DNA from: Promethearchaeota archaeon
GTDB lineage: Archaea; Asgardarchaeota; Lokiarchaeia; Sigynarchaeales; SOKP01
Direction of reading: 5' to 3'
NCBI GenBank assembly: GCA_013375495.1
Contig: JABXKC010000066.1
Span: forward strand, 1-8,175
Length of the DNA stretch: 8,175 nt
This document shows, piece after piece, positions 5,758 to 8,175 of the stretch; within the stretch, counting starts at the first letter, position 1, and the number at the start of each line of letters is the position of its first letter. The position numbers were made by a program, and so were the translations under genes. The notes under the pieces are model-generated. The model had not been told where the DNA came from. It did not search any database and saw only the letters and a list, made by a program, of their open reading frames with translations.

Positions 5758-7308
5758 ATGAATCTTAGAGAATTAGTTAAAAGTCAAGCAGAAAAATATA
5801 AGGACAAGACATTTTTATTTTGGAAAGATACAACAGTCTCCTATTCTCAATTGGATGCATTATCAAATAAAGTAGCGAATTTTTTATATGATTTAGGTAT
5901 AAGAAAAGGAGATAAAGTAAGTGTTTATTTACCAAATATGCCCGAATACGTGTATTTATACCTTGGTATCCCAAAAATAGGAGCAGTAACTGGCCCTGTA
6001 AATGCTTTGTTTAAACCTAGAGAAGTGAAATTTGTCGTTGGGCATTCAGAAGCTAAAGCTATTGTTACTATTCCGAACTTCATGGAATTGATTAACCAAA
6101 TTAAAGGAGAGCTTCCTAATTTAGAGCATATAATCGTAATCGGAGAGCTCGTTGAAGGAACCTTAAATTATAGTGAACTAATGGAAAAGGCTTCAACTGA
6201 TAACCCCCCTGAAGTGGATATCGATGAAAAAGCAGACCCTGCTGCTATACTTTATACTTCAGGAACAACTGGTTTTCCTAAAGGTGTATTACAAACTCAT
6301 TTTAATATTAGGAGAAATGCTGAAATGATACGAGATTTCATGGACGCGAAAGAACACTACAGATTTATGCTAATTTTACCATTATTTCATGTTAATGCTC
6401 AAATTGTCACTATAATGGGACCACTTGTAATAGGAGCGAGCTCAATTTTAACACCGGGATTTTCAGCTCAAACACATTGGGAAACCGTTGCAAATTATAA
6501 GGCATCTACCTTCAGTTGCGTTCCAACAGTACTCTCTATCTTACTTAAAATGCCACATGAAAATCTGGATCTTTCTTCATTAGAATTTGTTATTTGTGGA
6601 GCTGCTCCTTTACCTGTGGAGGTATTTCGGGCATTTGAAGACACATTTAAATGCAAAGTAGTTGAGGGATATGGTCTCACAGAAGGTACATGCGCTTCAT
6701 CGGTTAATCCATTACCAACAGAAACCGAAGATCGGCGAAAAATAGGTAGCATCGGTTTACCTTTACCAGGCAATGAAATGAAAATTGTAGATAGCCAAGG
6801 AAATGATCTTCCACCAAACACTAAAGGTGAAATTGTTGTTAAAGGAGATAATGTTATGAAAGAATATTTCAAAAATCCAGAGGCAAACGATGAAACTCTT
6901 AAAGATGGGTGGTTGTATACAGGAGATATTGGTCATATGGACGAGGATGGCTTTTTCTATATAACTGATCGTAAAAAAGATATGATAATTCGAGGAGGAG
7001 AAAACATATATCCACGTGAAATTGAGGAAGTGATTTACTCTCATCCATCAGTCTCATTAGGTACTGTCATTGGAGTGCGTGACAAGATTTATGGAGAACT
7101 ACCTAAAGCGTTTATAGTACTGAAAGAAGGAGAATCTGTTACTGAAGAAGAAGTCATCGAATATTGTAAGAAACATCTAGCTGATTTTAAAGTTCCGAAA
7201 TATGTGGAATTTAGGGATAAATTACCTCAAACACCTACAGGAAAAATAATGAAACAACCACTCCGTGAAGAGGAAGAAGCTAAAACTGGTAAAATATTTA
7301 ATGGTTAA
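5758..7308 (+). CDS. AMP-forming acyl-CoA synthetase (fatty/carboxylic acid-CoA ligase, 516 aa)
   Basis: A member of the adenylate-forming superfamily that converts a carboxylic acid, ATP and CoA to acyl-CoA, AMP and pyrophosphate. All core motifs are intact: the phosphate-binding loop YTSGTTGFPKG (166-176), the GYGLTE motif (304-309), WLYTGD with the ribose-binding Asp390, the hinge region DRKKDMIIRGGENIYPRE (404-421), and PTGK with the catalytic Lys496 near the C-terminus. The length is normal for a bacterial or archaeal medium/long-chain acyl-CoA ligase. No membrane segment or signal peptide is present, so it is cytoplasmic. The large N-terminal domain gives the acid specificity but cannot be read from motifs alone; aryl, branched and straight-chain acids remain possible. 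It is divergent from the BKACE gene and followed, after terminator-like T-tracts, by a second thiolase-like gene, so it is the likely entry step of the local pathway. FadD/CaiC-like naming would overreach, so no symbol is given. Confidence 0.92.
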   Translation: MNLRELVKSQAEKYKDKTFLFWKDTTVSYSQLDALSNKVANFLYDLGIRKGDKVSVYLPNMPEYVYLYLGIPKIGAVTGPVNALFKPREVKFVVGHSEAKAIVTIPNFMELINQIKGELPNLEHIIVIGELVEGTLNYSELMEKASTDNPPEVDIDEKADPAAILYTSGTTGFPKGVLQTHFNIRRNAEMIRDFMDAKEHYRFMLILPLFHVNAQIVTIMGPLVIGASSILTPGFSAQTHWETVANYKASTFSCVPTVLSILLKMPHENLDLSSLEFVICGAAPLPVEVFRAFEDTFKCKVVEGYGLTEGTCASSVNPLPTETEDRRKIGSIGLPLPGNEMKIVDSQGNDLPPNTKGEIVVKGDNVMKEYFKNPEANDETLKDGWLYTGDIGHMDEDGFFYITDRKKDMIIRGGENIYPREIEEVIYSHPSVSLGTVIGVRDKIYGELPKAFIVLKEGESVTEEEVIEYCKKHLADFKVPKYVEFRDKLPQTPTGKIMKQPLREEEEAKTGKIFNG

Positions 7309-7361
7309 TTTTTTTTTTCATTTTCATTATTCTTGATTAGAAGGTCTTTACCTTTTTTTTT
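7309..7361 (+). terminator. Double T-tract terminator after the ligase gene, the second preceded by a hairpin
   Basis: Ten T follow the stop codon directly (7309-7318). Further on, AAGGT (7341-7345) pairs with ACCTT (7350-7354) around a CTTT loop, extendable by a G-U and an A-U pair, and the stem runs into a T9 tract (7353-7361). The second element resembles an intrinsic terminator; together they probably separate the ligase transcript from the next gene. Confidence 0.55.
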
Positions 7362-7438
7362 GTAGAAATATCCTAAAATCCATTTTTGCTTTAATAAATT
7401 ATTTTACTATTCAAAAGCTTTTATAGATGATTCAATCA

Positions 7439-7450
7439 ATATTATAATTA
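7439..7450 (+). promoter_or_regulatory. Possible TATA-like box for the second thiolase-like gene
   Basis: The ATATTATAATTA element lies about 33-44 bases before the ATG at 7483, which would give a leader of some 10-15 bases. Only a weak AGAG precedes the start. This fits the leaderless-like pattern of the first thiolase gene. Confidence 0.3.
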
Positions 7451-7482
7451 TTTCTTAATAGAAAAAAAAGAGAAAATAAAAA

Positions 7483-8175
7483 ATGGATAAAGTAGCAATA
7501 GTTGGATGTGCTCAAACAAAATATGAAGCAGAAAAAATAGATTTAACAATTTCAGAACTTGTTTTTGAAGTGGTTAAAAAGCTACATAACGAATTAGAAA
7601 TTACAAATGATGATGTTGGCTGTGTGATTACTGGTTCTAATGATTTCAATGATGGAAGAACAATAGCAAATATGGCGATTCAAGATGCTGTTGGGTCAGT
7701 TAGAAAGTCAGAATCTCGAGTTTCTGGAGATGGCGCATTTGCTTATGTGTATGGAGCTATGAGGATTCTATCTGGAGAATATGATACAGTTTTGGTAGTT
7801 TCACACTCTAAATGTTCTGAAGGTGATCAATATCTTATAAATAATTCAATATTTGATCCTTTTTACCAACGACATTTAGGTTTAGATCAAATTTCTTCTG
7901 CTGGTTTAATGGCAAATATGTATATGAGCAAGTATGGAGTTAGTGAAGAACAAGCTGCTAAAGTGGTAGTAAAAAATCGAACAAATGCTATTAATAATCC
8001 TTATGCTCATCTAAAAAATGAAGTTTCTATAAGTGATGTTTTGAATTCACCAATGTTGGCATATCCTTTAAAAGAATTAGATTTTCCCCCATATAGTGAT
8101 GGGGCAGTAGCAATGCTCCTCACTAATGAGGACAATGCTAAGAAGTATACTGATACGCCTGTTTGGTTAAAGGGA
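7483..8175 (+). CDS. Second thiolase-superfamily protein, N-terminal 231 residues (partial), nucleophilic Cys apparently replaced
   Basis: The gene starts at the ATG at 7483 and is cut by the right edge. It has the SCP2-thiolase layout: an N-terminal strand VAIVGCAQTKYE (4-15); a nucleophile region reading RVSGDGAFAYVYGAMRI (79-95); LVVSHSKCSEG (105-114), where thiolases have a G.E.M segment; a helical loop domain; and the conserved VVKNRTNAINNPYAH block (162-176) followed by NSPMLAYPLKELD and YSDGAVA (204-210). Aligning the AxxA...SG helix with the first thiolase-like protein places Ser81 at the catalytic cysteine position; the only cysteines visible are Cys9, Cys47 and Cys111. It is clearly a different paralogue from the protein at 2161, with low similarity outside the family motifs. 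A DUF35 partner may follow outside the window. Whether it is a catalytic thiolase, an aldolase or a partner subunit cannot be decided from half the protein. Confidence 0.8.
   Translation, partial: MDKVAIVGCAQTKYEAEKIDLTISELVFEVVKKLHNELEITNDDVGCVITGSNDFNDGRTIANMAIQDAVGSVRKSESRVSGDGAFAYVYGAMRILSGEYDTVLVVSHSKCSEGDQYLINNSIFDPFYQRHLGLDQISSAGLMANMYMSKYGVSEEQAAKVVVKNRTNAINNPYAHLKNEVSISDVLNSPMLAYPLKELDFPPYSDGAVAMLLTNEDNAKKYTDTPVWLKG

Noticed and set aside
5777..7044. Three open frames antisense to the acyl-CoA ligase gene (5777-5974, 6495-6872 and 6763-7044, minus)
   Set aside because: They lie fully inside a gene with intact family motifs, overlap one another, show no family motif of their own and no ribosome binding site. 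They are shadows.
1..8175. CRISPR array, tRNA or rRNA genes, insertion sequences
   Set aside because: No spaced identical repeats, tRNA-like arms, rRNA stretches, transposase motifs or flanking terminal repeats were seen.

Overview
The window is AT-rich (roughly one third G+C by eye), with T-rich intergenic gaps, AGA as a common arginine codon, TATA-like boxes of the TTTATATA type, and a mix of genes with clear Shine-Dalgarno sequences and genes with none. Together with a thiolase-like protein paired with a DUF35 zinc-ribbon/OB-fold protein, this points to an archaeon. A mesophilic, protein- or fatty-acid-using lineage such as the Asgard (Lokiarchaeia-like) archaea would fit, but no marker gene is present and an AT-rich bacterium is not formally excluded.

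Layout. Positions 1-503 hold two overlapping minus-strand genes: the start of a GcvT-like (aminomethyltransferase-fold) protein cut by the window edge and, upstream of it, a small protein with a helix-hairpin-helix-like segment. Positions 683-1969 (minus) encode an acyl-CoA dehydrogenase. Divergent from it is a two-gene unit (2161-4189, plus) encoding a thiolase-superfamily protein and its DUF35 partner. A 441-base gene-free gap (4190-4630) with several palindromes follows. A second divergent pair comes next: a BKACE-family beta-keto acid cleavage enzyme (4631-5530, minus) and an AMP-forming acyl-CoA ligase (5758-7308, plus), which share a 227-base control region rich in dyad symmetry. A second thiolase-superfamily gene starts at 7483 and runs off the right edge.

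How the genes may work together. The set reads as a module for degrading a carboxylic acid through CoA esters: the ligase activates the acid, the dehydrogenase introduces a double bond, and carbon-carbon cleavage is done by thiolase-fold enzymes and/or BKACE. No enoyl-CoA hydratase or 3-hydroxyacyl-CoA dehydrogenase is visible. The most interesting feature is that both thiolase-fold proteins lack the nucleophilic cysteine (Gly in one, apparently Ser in the other). In the first this occurs next to a DUF35 protein, the arrangement of the steroid side-chain retro-aldolase Ltp2-ChsH2. This suggests an aldol/retro-aldol route rather than ordinary thiolysis, possibly for beta-branched acids. That pathway assignment is inference; the residue changes are read from the sequence.
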